A DNA stretch of 64,000 bases, taken from assembly GCA_964493265.1 (NCBI GenBank), contig CAZBLY010000002.1, positions 1 through 64,000 on the forward strand, in the 5' to 3' direction. Positions within the stretch are counted from its first letter, which is position 1; each line of letters begins with the position of its first letter. The notes under the pieces are model-generated. The model made no database searches and was not told where the DNA came from. It saw nothing but the letters and a program-made list of their open reading frames with translations. Made by a program: the position numbers and the translations under genes. Source of the stretch: DAOWHW01 sp964493265. GTDB lineage: Archaea > Nanobdellota > Nanobdellia > Pacearchaeales > UBA284. Positions 53,378 through 61,904 of the stretch are shown piece by piece.

Positions 53378-53833
53378 CTAAAGATTTTTTTCAGTTTTTC
53401 TAATTGCTAAAAAAATTCCTAACTCTTTTTCTTGATTATCTTCAAGAACATAATATTTTTCTTCAAGACATGATGGATATTTTTTAACTTCAGTTTCTTT
53501 TTCTGCTTGACATAAAATTTCTAAATATTCATACCCTATTGCGACATTATCCTTTCCTAAACTTATATTAAGAAAAATTTCTTTTTCATCAATAGGTAAG
53601 CAATCTCGAATTGCTTGTTCACTAAAAACTTCAATTTTTCCTTCTGGCGCAATACATTCAACTATTTTTCTTGCAATAGTGTTGGCCTCATAATTACGAA
53701 TGTCGTATTGTTGAGAATAGTGTGTTAAAATAACTGCAACTATTCCCCCTATAACAAGAACAAGAATAAAGAACTTATGAATCCAAGTCACTGCGTGTCC
53801 CACCTGCCCCTTTTTATTTTGTCTTTTTATCAT
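53378..53833 (-). CDS. Pilin-like protein 9
   Basis: The 151-residue protein starts MIKRQNKKGQVGH and has one helix (FFILVLVIGGIVAVILT). The exposed part has four cysteines (VECIAP, RDCLP, EILCQ, PSCLE), enough for two disulfides. The N-terminal signal is nearly identical to protein 10 while the domains are unrelated, suggesting shuffling of the signal peptide. Confidence 0.65.
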   Translation of the reverse strand: MIKRQNKKGQVGHAVTWIHKFFILVLVIGGIVAVILTHYSQQYDIRNYEANTIARKIVECIAPEGKIEVFSEQAIRDCLPIDEKEIFLNISLGKDNVAIGYEYLEILCQAEKETEVKKYPSCLEEKYYVLEDNQEKELGIFLAIRKTEKNL

Positions 53834-53835
53834 TT
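53803..53835. repeat. 33-base direct repeat, copy 2 (signal peptide coding segment)
   Basis: Perfect copy of 53332-53364, 471 bases away, at the same position in the neighbouring pilin-like gene. This could reflect gene conversion, recent module shuffling, or very strong selection on both DNA and signal peptide. Confidence 0.9.
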
Positions 53836-53861
53836 CGTTATTTCTTTATTTTATTATAATT

Positions 53862-54212
53862 TCATTTTATCTCGATTATTGTAAAATCATCTTTTTTTGA
53901 AAATTCAATATTGTCTTTAAGATAACAGTCATAAAAATAACCAACTTTATCATGTTCATTTTGTTTGACTAAAATTCCTGTTCCACTTTTTTCTATAATA
54001 ATATTTTTATCATGTTCTATTGTAATTTTTGTTTCGGGCTCTGCTGATGATATTAATAAGCATGTTTCTTTTGCCAGAATTTGTTTTTGCAGAGCAGAAC
54101 CACTAGCTTGAGAACTTATCCACATACTTAATATAAGAATTATCGCTATTACAAACAAAAGATTGAAAATAAATTCCCAACCAATCTCAATACCCCTCTT
54201 ATCTTTAAACAT
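53862..54212 (-). CDS. Pilin-like protein 8
   Basis: The 116-residue protein has the best prepilin-type signal of the group: DKRG-IEIGWEF followed by a hydrophobic helix (IFNLLFVIAIILILSMWI). The glutamate close to the cleavage site fits the conserved Glu5 of type IV pilins. The exposed domain has two cysteines (ETCLLIS, YDCYLK) and is beta-rich. Confidence 0.7.
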   Translation of the reverse strand: MFKDKRGIEIGWEFIFNLLFVIAIILILSMWISSQASGSALQKQILAKETCLLISSAEPETKITIEHDKNIIIEKSGTGILVKQNEHDKVGYFYDCYLKDNIEFSKKDDFTIIEIK

Positions 54213-54259
54213 AATTTTGATAGGAAAAATGTATTAATAAATTTTTAGAATATGGTTTT

Positions 54260-55183
54260 TTAAGGAATACTTTCTATATTTTGACAGGTTGTTGAGAGTT
54301 CTTCTGCTGATAATGGAACCAAATAAAGAATAAAACAACCAGGGTCAGAAACTGAAAATTCTTCATTACATCTTATAGAAGCTATGTTTGCATTTTGTAT
54401 TTCTTTTATTCCATTTAGATAACCAAGAAATTGTCCTACTGTTGCACCTATTCCAGCACCCCAGAGCATTCCTTTTGGTCCTAATAAAGAGCCTATCATA
54501 AATCCTGTGAAAGCTCCACCACCCATAGAGATACCAAGATCTTTAACCGCATTACCAAAACTTCCACCCCTTATTCCCATAAAGACTACAACATAATCTT
54601 GGTTTGTGTTTAATTTATTTATTTCTATATTTGTTGGAAGTTTAGCATCTTCTTGGCCAGATAAATATTCTAAATAAGTTATATTTTTTATTGGTACTTT
54701 CGTAGTTTCCATAAATTCAGTAACGTGTATTTCCATTTGTTTTTCTTTTACATTATCTTCAAATCTAATTATTGAACAGATAACACAATTTGCTTTTGCT
54801 GTTCCTTGAAATGATCCTACTTCTATAATAGTTTCTTGCCACGTTGGATTAGAAAAAAAATCATATTTACCTTCTCCTAACATCCACCAACAATCATACA
54901 TTGCATTGGATATTTCTCTTGCTATGAATATTTCATTTGTTGAACTGATTGTTATTTCTTCTGTTTTACAATTTAAAGGGATTGCAAGTTTTCCTGGCGC
55001 AATTCCAGCAACAGATTGGCCTCTTAGAATAACAGATTGATGACAAGCTTCTTTGTCTATTGTGGATTTATATGGGAAAGCATTAAAAAAGAAAAAAATA
55101 ATTGCAGCACTGAGAATAATTATTATAATAGATATGATTGTTGTTTGAACTAATGCTCCTTTTTTATTATATTTTTTAATCAT
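54260..55183 (-). CDS. Pilin-like protein 7 with glycine-zipper region
   Basis: The 307-residue protein starts MIKKYNKKGALVQTTII with one helix, has a cysteine-containing exposed domain (residues 45-190), and then a glycine-rich hydrophobic stretch around residues 220-265 (GGAFTGFMIGSLLGPKG, GAGIGATVGQFLGYL) of the glycine-zipper type, as found in membrane-inserting proteins. A C-terminal cysteine domain follows. The second membrane-active region makes it the odd member of the array; it could insert into the cell's own or a partner's membrane. Confidence 0.6.
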   Translation of the reverse strand: MIKKYNKKGALVQTTIISIIIIILSAAIIFFFFNAFPYKSTIDKEACHQSVILRGQSVAGIAPGKLAIPLNCKTEEITISSTNEIFIAREISNAMYDCWWMLGEGKYDFFSNPTWQETIIEVGSFQGTAKANCVICSIIRFEDNVKEKQMEIHVTEFMETTKVPIKNITYLEYLSGQEDAKLPTNIEINKLNTNQDYVVVFMGIRGGSFGNAVKDLGISMGGGAFTGFMIGSLLGPKGMLWGAGIGATVGQFLGYLNGIKEIQNANIASIRCNEEFSVSDPGCFILYLVPLSAEELSTTCQNIESIP

Positions 55184-55249
55184 TTTTTATTCTTTTATTG
55201 TTTAATTTGGCTATGCTTAATTTGATTGGTGTTTTATTTATATAAATTT

Positions 55250-55366
55250 TTACAATACTCCAAATTTTTTCAATAAATGATAAATTGAAAATCCAATTAA
55301 TGCAAAAAGTACAAGAAGCAATAAAATTTTAATTAGGGTTTTTGCCACAATTGCTTTTTTATTCAT
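55250..55366 (-). CDS. Tiny pilin-like protein 6
   Basis: A 38-residue protein beginning MNKKAIVAKT with a hydrophobic helix (LIKILLLLVLFALIGFSIY) and a basic end (HLLKKFGVL). The NKKA motif and helix match its neighbours, but there is almost no exposed domain, so it may be a minor or regulatory membrane subunit. An alternative upstream ATG (55384) adds six residues. Confidence 0.55.
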   Translation of the reverse strand: MNKKAIVAKTLIKILLLLVLFALIGFSIYHLLKKFGVL

Positions 55367-55427
55367 TTTCAGCTTGATTTTCATTTTTTTATCTTGTTTT
55401 TAATTTATTTTAATTTAAAGATTTTAT

Positions 55428-55901
55428 TTAAGGTTCTATTTCAGGTTCTTTTGTAGTTATCTCATAATAATCTCCTTTATTGATCAGCCAGACATCTTTA
55501 ATTTGGATTTGAATGCTTGTTAATTCATTATCTGTTTTTAATGGCAGACTTAAAGCACTACAAAATTTGGTTTCACATTTTTTCTTGCAAAGACAAACTA
55601 AGTTGGGCTGAATCATTGGCGGTTTTTGAAAATTACCATTAAAATTATGTTCTCTATCAAAAGAAATTATATACCAACCAACAGGACTTTGTAAAGTATA
55701 ATTGAAAATTGATCCTTGTTCAAGATTATTTAATTTTTCTACAAGGTATTCTAAAGTTCCTTGTGCTTGCATATCATCTTGTTTTCCAAAATAAGTCCGA
55801 AAGAGAACAAAACCGGCATAAAGAATAATAACTATGCCGATAAGTGCAATAATAAGTTTAATTATTTGCTCTAAAAGCAATTGCGTTCCTCTTTTGTTCA
55901 T
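55428..55901 (-). CDS. Pilin-like protein 5
   Basis: From ATG 55901 the protein (157 residues) starts MNKRGTQLLLEQIIKL, with KRG and a Gln/Glu shortly behind, then one helix (IALIGIVIILYAGFVLF). The exposed domain has a cysteine cluster (LVCLCKKKCETKFCSAL). The longer frame from 55931 adds ten residues that do not look like a signal. Likely a filament subunit stabilised by disulfides. Confidence 0.65.
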   Translation of the reverse strand: MNKRGTQLLLEQIIKLIIALIGIVIILYAGFVLFRTYFGKQDDMQAQGTLEYLVEKLNNLEQGSIFNYTLQSPVGWYIISFDREHNFNGNFQKPPMIQPNLVCLCKKKCETKFCSALSLPLKTDNELTSIQIQIKDVWLINKGDYYEITTKEPEIEP

Positions 55902-55960
55902 TTTGTTTATAAAACAATAAGAGAAAGACAATATTTAAAATTTCTTATTTTTGTTAATTC

Positions 55961-56140
55961 TTATTGCGCAATTTTAGTAGAATTCCAAAGCCCAAGAGCA
56001 TTTTTAAGTTTTGTAAATAAATCAGCTGCAAATCCCCTCATTGCCCCGCTAAAAATAAAAACAATTATAACAAGAACCAATACTGCAATTATTATAATAA
56101 TTAAAGTATTAATAGAAAGTTCTACTCCTTTCTTGTTCAT
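55961..56140 (-). CDS. Small pilin-like protein 4
   Basis: The 59-residue protein starts MNKKGVELSINTLI with the ideal class III signal KKG-VE and one helix (IIIIAVLVLVIIVFIFSGA), then a short amphipathic C-terminus (FTKLKNALGLWNS). The short form with an almost only helical pilin body is typical of archaeal major pilins and flagellin-like minor subunits. Confidence 0.7.
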   Translation of the reverse strand: MNKKGVELSINTLIIIIIAVLVLVIIVFIFSGAMRGFAADLFTKLKNALGLWNSTKIAQ

Positions 56141-56157
56141 TTTATTTTTTATATATT

Positions 56158-56517
56158 TTATTCTATTGTTCGATAATTGCCGCAATCAAGATCTTCAAAA
56201 TTAGTACAATCTGGAGATTTTTGCGCTTCTATAGGGAATTGGTCGCAATATTTTACTTCTGTCACATCTCCTTTTTTTAGATTAAATGGTGTTGCGCAAA
56301 AAGATTGTTCATCATCTACCACACAAAATGTTCTACATAATTGTCTAGCACTTGTAACATCAGCCTCATTATAAGTTCCTGAGACTCCTGTAATTTTTTC
56401 CCAGAGCGCTTTCATACCGCCTGTAAAATATAGTGCTAAAATTACTAAAACAAGAATTGCAAGAATTACTACGATTATTGTCGTAATGTTCATTTCAATA
56501 GCTTTTTTATTTTTCAT
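56158..56517 (-). CDS. Pilin-like protein 3
   Basis: The 119-residue protein starts MKNKKAIEMNITTII with KKA-IE before one helix (VVILAILVLVILALYF). The exposed domain has six cysteines (RQLCRTFC, SFCATP, KYCDQ, PDCTN, DLDCGN), so it is probably highly disulfide-bonded. It lies 17 bases upstream of protein 4. Confidence 0.7.
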   Translation of the reverse strand: MKNKKAIEMNITTIIVVILAILVLVILALYFTGGMKALWEKITGVSGTYNEADVTSARQLCRTFCVVDDEQSFCATPFNLKKGDVTEVKYCDQFPIEAQKSPDCTNFEDLDCGNYRTIE

Positions 56518-56647
56518 TTTACCTCTTTTGGTTTTCTTTATTTATTTTAAAGGTATGTGCTGTTTTTAAAATTTTCTTTTATCTTTCTATCTTTATTTTT
56601 GTTATTTTATTCTTTTTTATTCTTTTTTTAATGCTTTTTACTCTTTT

Positions 56648-57265
56648 TTATTCTTCTTGTTCTTCTCCACAAATTTTTAAATCTGGATCTGGAAATGTAG
56701 ATCTTTCATATTCTGGATACCATATTATAAAAAAGAGCTCATTATTTTTTTTATATATTTTTTTACTTATAATTCGTGGATAATATTTTCTTATAGGCAT
56801 TCTTTTTGTTAAACCTGTTTGTTTAAATTCTGGGGGTTCTTTAGAAAAATCAATTGTTTTATCAGATAAATAAGGAATTTCTTGTCGTGTATTAAAATAT
56901 ATTGCTGAGATTTTTAAATTTTGAATTATCTCACTCTTATATGTTTGTTTATTATAGGTCCAGTTAATTTGTGTATTTTTATCTTGCATTTCTTTTATAA
57001 TTATTTTAGATTTTACTGGAAGAAAAGCTGGAAACGGTTCAAAACCATCACATAAACAATTATCATCTTCAACTAAAAGACATTCTTCTATATTATTAAT
57101 CAAAAGATCAAAATTGGTTGTAAATTCTTCTTCAGCTTCTGGAGTCAGTTTTTCACTAAATTCAGCATATAGTGGTTGAAACCAAATTCCTGCTATTAAA
57201 ATAACTGCAACAATTACAAGTGAGGCGGCTATTGCTTTAATAAGGGTATTTATTTCAATAGCCAT
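56648..57265 (-). CDS. Pilin-like protein 2
   Basis: From ATG 57265 the 205-residue protein starts MAIEINTLIKAIAASL and has one helix (VIVAVILIAGIWF), then a large exposed domain with a CLVEDDNCLCDGFE cluster. The basic KKG element is missing, so it may be an anchored accessory protein rather than a processed pilin. It starts one base after the stop of protein 1. Confidence 0.6.
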   Translation of the reverse strand: MAIEINTLIKAIAASLVIVAVILIAGIWFQPLYAEFSEKLTPEAEEEFTTNFDLLINNIEECLLVEDDNCLCDGFEPFPAFLPVKSKIIIKEMQDKNTQINWTYNKQTYKSEIIQNLKISAIYFNTRQEIPYLSDKTIDFSKEPPEFKQTGLTKRMPIRKYYPRIISKKIYKKNNELFFIIWYPEYERSTFPDPDLKICGEEQEE

Positions 57266-57266
57266 C

Positions 57267-57428
57267 TTAACCACCAAACCTTAGAAAGTTTTTTATTTTT
57301 TCTAATAGGGTTAGACCTTGTTTATTTAATATAAAAATAAATATAATAACAAGAGCAAGAACAACCAAGCCAATTACCCACCAAGCAATTTCAGACCAAA
57401 CAAGCCCCTTTTTATTTTTAAAATTCAT
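57267..57428 (-). CDS. Small pilin-like protein 1
   Basis: The 53-residue protein starts MNFKNKKGLVWSEIAWWV, with KKG, a Glu five residues behind and a helix (IGLVVLALVIIFIFILN), and ends in a basic amphipathic tail. It directly follows the TadC gene (44 bases), heading the array. Confidence 0.7.
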   Translation of the reverse strand: MNFKNKKGLVWSEIAWWVIGLVVLALVIIFIFILNKQGLTLLEKIKNFLRFGG

Positions 57429-57472
57429 ATTCTTTATTTTTCAAAGTTTTTCAAGTTTAAAAATTTATAATA

Positions 57473-59632
57473 TTACATTATACCCCCAACTGCCACTGTT
57501 GCTAGGAGTGCAAGAGCAATTATAGCTATAAATGCGGCAACTGTATAGAGAAGCATTCCTGTCATTAACATTTTTCCTATTTCTGCTTTTTCTCCAAGTC
57601 TGTCTTCCCCTGATTCAATTGTTGTAAGAGTTCCGGTCAAAATAAAGATAATTTCAATAATATAAATTCCAACAATAATTTGCAACCAATAAGGTGGAAT
57701 CATTTTAACTATATTAAACATTTGGGTAATTTGGTTAAGCCCCATTCCGCCGATTGCTTCTGTTCCTGTTAATTCTCCTGCTGTTATCATCATTTCAAGT
57801 CTTCCTAAAATACTGGTTATCATAGATGCGAGTCCAACTACAATTGCAGATAATAAAGGGGCAAGAAAAGTCATATTACTTTTCATTCCAGAAATGATAT
57901 CAGCCAATAAATCTCTTAATCTTTCATTTACTTTATGAATATTTTTCACATATTCACTTATAGACATTAATGCTTTTGCAGCAACACCTAAACCTTTTTT
58001 CACACTCTCAATAAGAATTCTCATACTTGTTTTGATAAGATCAGAAGGATAATAATTGATAGCCCCTCTACCTGTACTGAATATGGCTGTTTTAATATCC
58101 ATCCCTGCTTGTTGTATATTCAAATTAACAAGACTAAAAAAACCAGCTGTTGGTGTTCCTCTTAATGTTTGCGCCACTCTGCCAAAAGCCATTTCAGCAG
58201 GAATTCCGTCTGCAAGCCGATTGCCAAGCTGAAAAATGCTTGAAGCAAATTCTTTTTCAAGTTTTTTTGTTTGAATTCTTGTTTGAATTAATTTTTGTGT
58301 TTTTAATCTATAAGAAATGGCAAAAAATAATGCGATTGAAAGAGGGATGCATAAACTTAATAATAAAGCAATTGGCCCAAAAGGTCCTGCCACCCCCTTT
58401 GTATCTGGATCAATTTTAAAATCGAAAAAAGTTTGATTTCCCAAAAAATTTCCCAAACCAATTTGGCCAAAACTATAATCAACAGGGGTTGAAGGAATAT
58501 AATATAATAATAAAGGCAGTAATCCGATTATTAAAAAAGGCAGGGCTATAATGGCAGCTATGAAATATGGTTTTTTTGATTTAAAGTATTTATAATTTGG
58601 ATTTCTCTCAAGAAGTTCTGTTTCACCAAAACCTCCTGGACGTTTACTTAGAACAGAGTTTGTCATATAAAAAACAACAAAAGGAATAAGAATATTAAAT
58701 AATAGGGCTACATGATACCATTTAATTGCTCCTTGTAATAGTGTGGAAGCCAAAGGCAATAAGGCTAGACCAAGAGTTGGAAGAACAATTCCTAACATAT
58801 AGACATTTGTAATAGGACTTTTAACTTCATGACTATAATGCAACATTTTTTCATAAACCCCATCAAGAATTACTTCGAGAGATTTTTCAAGAATTTGTAT
58901 ACGTCTAGCTTCTGATGGTTCATAAAGAGAGGATTCAATCAAATGAAAAGCTTCTAAAAATTCAAGATTATGTTCGCGCCAAGTTTCAAGATAAGCATCC
59001 AAGGCATCTTTTATTGTACTGTATTTGCCAGTTTCAACATTCCAAAATATTTTTTTTAAATCCAATGAAAGGGGTGGTTGTAGATGTTGGGATGCAAAGT
59101 GTATAGCCCTTTCTAGATTTGATGTGTGTCTCATATAAACAACCATATATAAAATACATGGAACCATTTGAGAGGATGCTTTAAGACGCCATTTTTGTTC
59201 TAATCTTTGTGGCAGGGTATTAAAAAAATAGAATAAAAAGAAACCAATAAAAAAAATCAGTGCAAAAATTAAAAAAGGAAATACCTCTGTTAGCATAAAT
59301 ATTGCAAATGAAATTAATGATGCAAGGATTATTGTTGCAATCAAGGCAAAAATAGCCAATCCGCTTGCCTCTTCTGGCTCAACATCGAGGTGGGCTCTTT
59401 CCAGCGCTTTTCTTGTTCTTTCTTCATCTTTTTTTGAAATTCTTAATTTTATAATTCTACCTATGCTTTTACAAGCTCTCTTATATTTACTAAGACCTGC
59501 AAGAGTTTCTTGTCTAAATTTTCTATACTCTCTAGAATATTCAGCAGGGGCTTCAGAAACATCTTCTCTTAATTCTTTTGCTACTTTAGCTTCAAATTTT
59601 TTTAGAAGGTCTTTAACTTCTTTTCTTTCCAT
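57473..59632 (-). CDS. TadC/FlaJ-type membrane platform protein
   Basis: The 719-residue protein has an N-terminal helical domain and two copies of the type II secretion F domain with its helices (AIFALIATIILASLISFAIF onward, and the second half ending near 719). Conserved patches such as VVYMRHTSNLERAIHFAS and LYEPSEARRIQ fit archaeal FlaJ/TadC. It anchors the ATPase and passes pilins through the membrane. It is the first gene of the minus-strand pilin operon; its promoter must lie in 59633-59796, which is also upstream of the divergent PRC gene. Confidence 0.93.
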   Translation of the reverse strand: MERKEVKDLLKKFEAKVAKELREDVSEAPAEYSREYRKFRQETLAGLSKYKRACKSIGRIIKLRISKKDEERTRKALERAHLDVEPEEASGLAIFALIATIILASLISFAIFMLTEVFPFLIFALIFFIGFFLFYFFNTLPQRLEQKWRLKASSQMVPCILYMVVYMRHTSNLERAIHFASQHLQPPLSLDLKKIFWNVETGKYSTIKDALDAYLETWREHNLEFLEAFHLIESSLYEPSEARRIQILEKSLEVILDGVYEKMLHYSHEVKSPITNVYMLGIVLPTLGLALLPLASTLLQGAIKWYHVALLFNILIPFVVFYMTNSVLSKRPGGFGETELLERNPNYKYFKSKKPYFIAAIIALPFLIIGLLPLLLYYIPSTPVDYSFGQIGLGNFLGNQTFFDFKIDPDTKGVAGPFGPIALLLSLCIPLSIALFFAISYRLKTQKLIQTRIQTKKLEKEFASSIFQLGNRLADGIPAEMAFGRVAQTLRGTPTAGFFSLVNLNIQQAGMDIKTAIFSTGRGAINYYPSDLIKTSMRILIESVKKGLGVAAKALMSISEYVKNIHKVNERLRDLLADIISGMKSNMTFLAPLLSAIVVGLASMITSILGRLEMMITAGELTGTEAIGGMGLNQITQMFNIVKMIPPYWLQIIVGIYIIEIIFILTGTLTTIESGEDRLGEKAEIGKMLMTGMLLYTVAAFIAIIALALLATVAVGGIM

Positions 59633-59796
59633 CTCTTTTCTTTTAATTTACCCCTTTTTATTAGTTTTAAAAAAGAAAAAAGATTATAAAAAGATTTCCA
59701 AAAGCCAAGATAAATCAACAAAAAATATTTAAAGGTATTTTAACTATAAACATTAACTAAATAGTAAAAATTACAAATATAAAACAAATATAAAAG

Positions 59797-60087
59797 ATGG
59801 TATTAAAAATTTTGAGAGTAAGTGATGTGGTTGGAATGAAGATTTTTACAGATTCTGGCGATTATATAGGGATTATAGAGGAAGCTAACGTGGTTGGAAA
59901 TAAGATAGAGAGCTGGCGTGTTAGAATTGCTCGCGATAGTAGTTTTTCTTCTTTACTTTCTGGAGCAAGAGGTTTGATAATTCCTCACCAATATGTTAAA
60001 GCAGTAAGTGAAGTAGTAATTATTAGTAAAAGCGCCATTCCTGCACAAGATGAGATCATTGAAGGAACAGAAACAGCAATAGAATAA
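59797..60087 (+). CDS. PRC-barrel domain protein
   Basis: The 96-residue protein has the PRC start LRVSDVVGMKIFTDSGDYIG, followed by EEANVVGNKIESWRV and ending with GLIIPHQYVKAVSEVVII. It resembles the PRC protein beside the origin. Adjacency to the five-helix membrane proteins and opposite TadC suggests a cytoplasmic binding partner of the secretion system. Confidence 0.8.
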   Translation: MVLKILRVSDVVGMKIFTDSGDYIGIIEEANVVGNKIESWRVRIARDSSFSSLLSGARGLIIPHQYVKAVSEVVIISKSAIPAQDEIIEGTETAIE

Positions 60088-60107
60088 ATAAAAAAATTCA
60101 ATTTAAA

Positions 60108-60590
60108 ATGGCTGCAGAAACTTTTGTCATATTTACACATCCTTTTTTTACAAACATACTTCTACCTTTTTTATTGGTTTTTGTTGTTATTTATGCTATT
60201 CTTGAAAAAACCAGAGTTCTTGGCGAGGAAAAAAAATATGCTAATCTGATTGTTGCTATTATTGTTGGGTTCATATTTATTGGAGTCCAATCTCTTGTTG
60301 GCTTCACACTCAGATTTATTCCTTTAATAGCCACTATGGTTATTATTTTATTAGGTTATTTTCTGGTTTTTGGTTTTATTGGGGTAAAACAAGAGGCCAA
60401 AGGGATGCAAATAACTCTTGGAATATTATTTGGATTAGCTATTTTAGCATCAATAGCTTGGTCCTTTGGGTTATTTGAAAAAATTCAATTAGGTAATATG
60501 AATAGCGATGTTATAGCTATGATAATTTTCTTTGTTATTTTTGGAGGAGCAATAGCTTTGGTATTAGCTACAGGTAAAAACCAAAAATAA
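60108..60590 (+). CDS. Five-helix membrane protein, paralogue A
   Basis: The 160-residue protein has about five hydrophobic helices. The opening LLPFLLVFVVIYAILEKTRVLGEEKKYANLIVA (given as region 17-50) is shared in outline with the next two genes: L-P-x3-VF-x2-YA/FA-IL-EK. The family is not recognised. It follows the PRC gene by 20 bases in one mRNA. Confidence 0.65.
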   Translation: MAAETFVIFTHPFFTNILLPFLLVFVVIYAILEKTRVLGEEKKYANLIVAIIVGFIFIGVQSLVGFTLRFIPLIATMVIILLGYFLVFGFIGVKQEAKGMQITLGILFGLAILASIAWSFGLFEKIQLGNMNSDVIAMIIFFVIFGGAIALVLATGKNQK

Positions 60591-60778
60591 AATAGAGATA
60601 AAATAGAGATAAAAAGAGATAAATAAAGAAAAATAAATAAAAAAAGAAATCAGATAAAATCAGATAAAAAGAAAAGTATATAAAACATAATTTTTTTAAA
60701 TATAAGTAAGCATAAAAAATTAAATTAAAGGATAAAAAGATAAAAAAAGAGGAAAAAACAAAATAAATAAATTAAAAA
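60591..60778. other. A/T-rich spacer with tandem AGATAAA-like units
   Basis: This 188-base spacer is built of repeated AGATAAA/GATAAAA units, a possible TATA (AGTATATAAAAC, 60676-60687) and GAGGAAAAAAC before the next start. It holds no gene that I can see. Confidence 0.5.
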
Positions 60779-61324
60779 ATGGCTAATTATTATCCAAGTT
60801 ATGCTTGGAACAGTCTTTATGGAATAATACAACAATGGGAAGCTTTTGGTGTTTTTACTGTTCTTCTGCCTTTGGTTTTAGTTTTTACTATTGTTTTTGC
60901 AATACTTGAAAAAATAAATCTTTTTCATAATCGTGGAGTAAATTTACTTATTGCTTTAGTTATCGGATTTTTTACTGTAAGCAACCCTTATGTTGGGGCT
61001 TTTTTTATGAATTTTTTTGCTAATATAGGAATTGGCATAGCTATAATTATTGGCCTAGTTGTTTTATTAGGTGTGTCATTAAAACCAGATACTGATTCAT
61101 GGAGATGGATTTTTAGCATATTTGGCGGGGTTATATTTTTAGTTGTTCTTGCTCGTTCAGGAGTTTTTGAAACAGTTGTAGGAAATAATTTTTGGTATTG
61201 GTTCCAAGCTAATAGTGCCATAGTTATAATTTTCATATTTGTTGGTTTAATGGTTGCAGCTGTTTTAATAGGGTCTATAGCAGCTCAGAAAAAATCAAAT
61301 ATTCAAATTCCAATGGGGAGATAG
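60779..61324 (+). CDS. Five-helix membrane protein, paralogue B
   Basis: The 181-residue protein has the same helix pattern: LLPLVLVFTIVFAILEKINLF near residue 26, then four more helices. The length and the first helix clearly match paralogues A and C; between the helices sequences differ. It has its own promoter-like spacer upstream. A role as channel or scaffold in the pilus-like system is inferred from location only. Confidence 0.65.
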   Translation: MANYYPSYAWNSLYGIIQQWEAFGVFTVLLPLVLVFTIVFAILEKINLFHNRGVNLLIALVIGFFTVSNPYVGAFFMNFFANIGIGIAIIIGLVVLLGVSLKPDTDSWRWIFSIFGGVIFLVVLARSGVFETVVGNNFWYWFQANSAIVIIFIFVGLMVAAVLIGSIAAQKKSNIQIPMGR

Positions 61325-61338
61325 ATTAAAAATAAAAA

Positions 61339-61818
61339 ATGGTAGCAATAGATTTAACAGGAATTTCATCTTTTATTCCTGTTTTTGGTTTCTTACTAAT
61401 TTTTGTAGTTACTTATGCTCTTTTAGGTAAGACACAAGCTTTAGGAGAAAACAAGTTTGTTCATATTTTTGTTTCATTTGCAATATCTATAATTTTTCTT
61501 GTTTCAGCAAATGCTGTAAATTATGTTAAAATAATTGCTCCCTGGTTTGCTGCTTTTATTGTTTCCTTATTATTTATTGTTCTTCTTGTTGGATTAATTA
61601 AAAAAGATATTGATACTTTTTTCAACCCACGTTTTGCTTGGGTTTTAGTAGCAGCATTAATTATTGTTTTTATTGTTTCAGCAATTTTTGTTTTTGGCGA
61701 TCTTCTTAGCAAATATTTCGCAGGACCAAAAACTTTTTTAATGCAACCACAAATAATCGGTATTATTGTCCTTTTAGGAATAACAGTATTTGCCGCATGG
61801 CTTCTAACAAGGAAATAA
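61339..61818 (+). CDS. Five-helix membrane protein, paralogue C
   Basis: The 159-residue protein starts MVAIDLTGISSFIPVF and has FLLIFVVTYALLGKTQALGE at about 18-37, the counterpart of the A and B segments. Five helices follow. The third tandem copy suggests selection for several subunits of one membrane complex. It is 14 bases behind paralogue B. Confidence 0.65.
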   Translation: MVAIDLTGISSFIPVFGFLLIFVVTYALLGKTQALGENKFVHIFVSFAISIIFLVSANAVNYVKIIAPWFAAFIVSLLFIVLLVGLIKKDIDTFFNPRFAWVLVAALIIVFIVSAIFVFGDLLSKYFAGPKTFLMQPQIIGIIVLLGITVFAAWLLTRK

Positions 61819-61904
61819 ATAAAAATTTTTTCTTTCAGTTTTTTAATAAATTATATAAGCTTCTTTTTCCATAATTTTACAATAAGAAAGATAAAAGAGA
61901 TAAA

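Noticed and set aside
60591..60778. AGATAAA-like repeats as a functional repeat array
   Set aside because: The composition is simple A/T-rich low complexity with irregular spacing, without evidence of conserved units.
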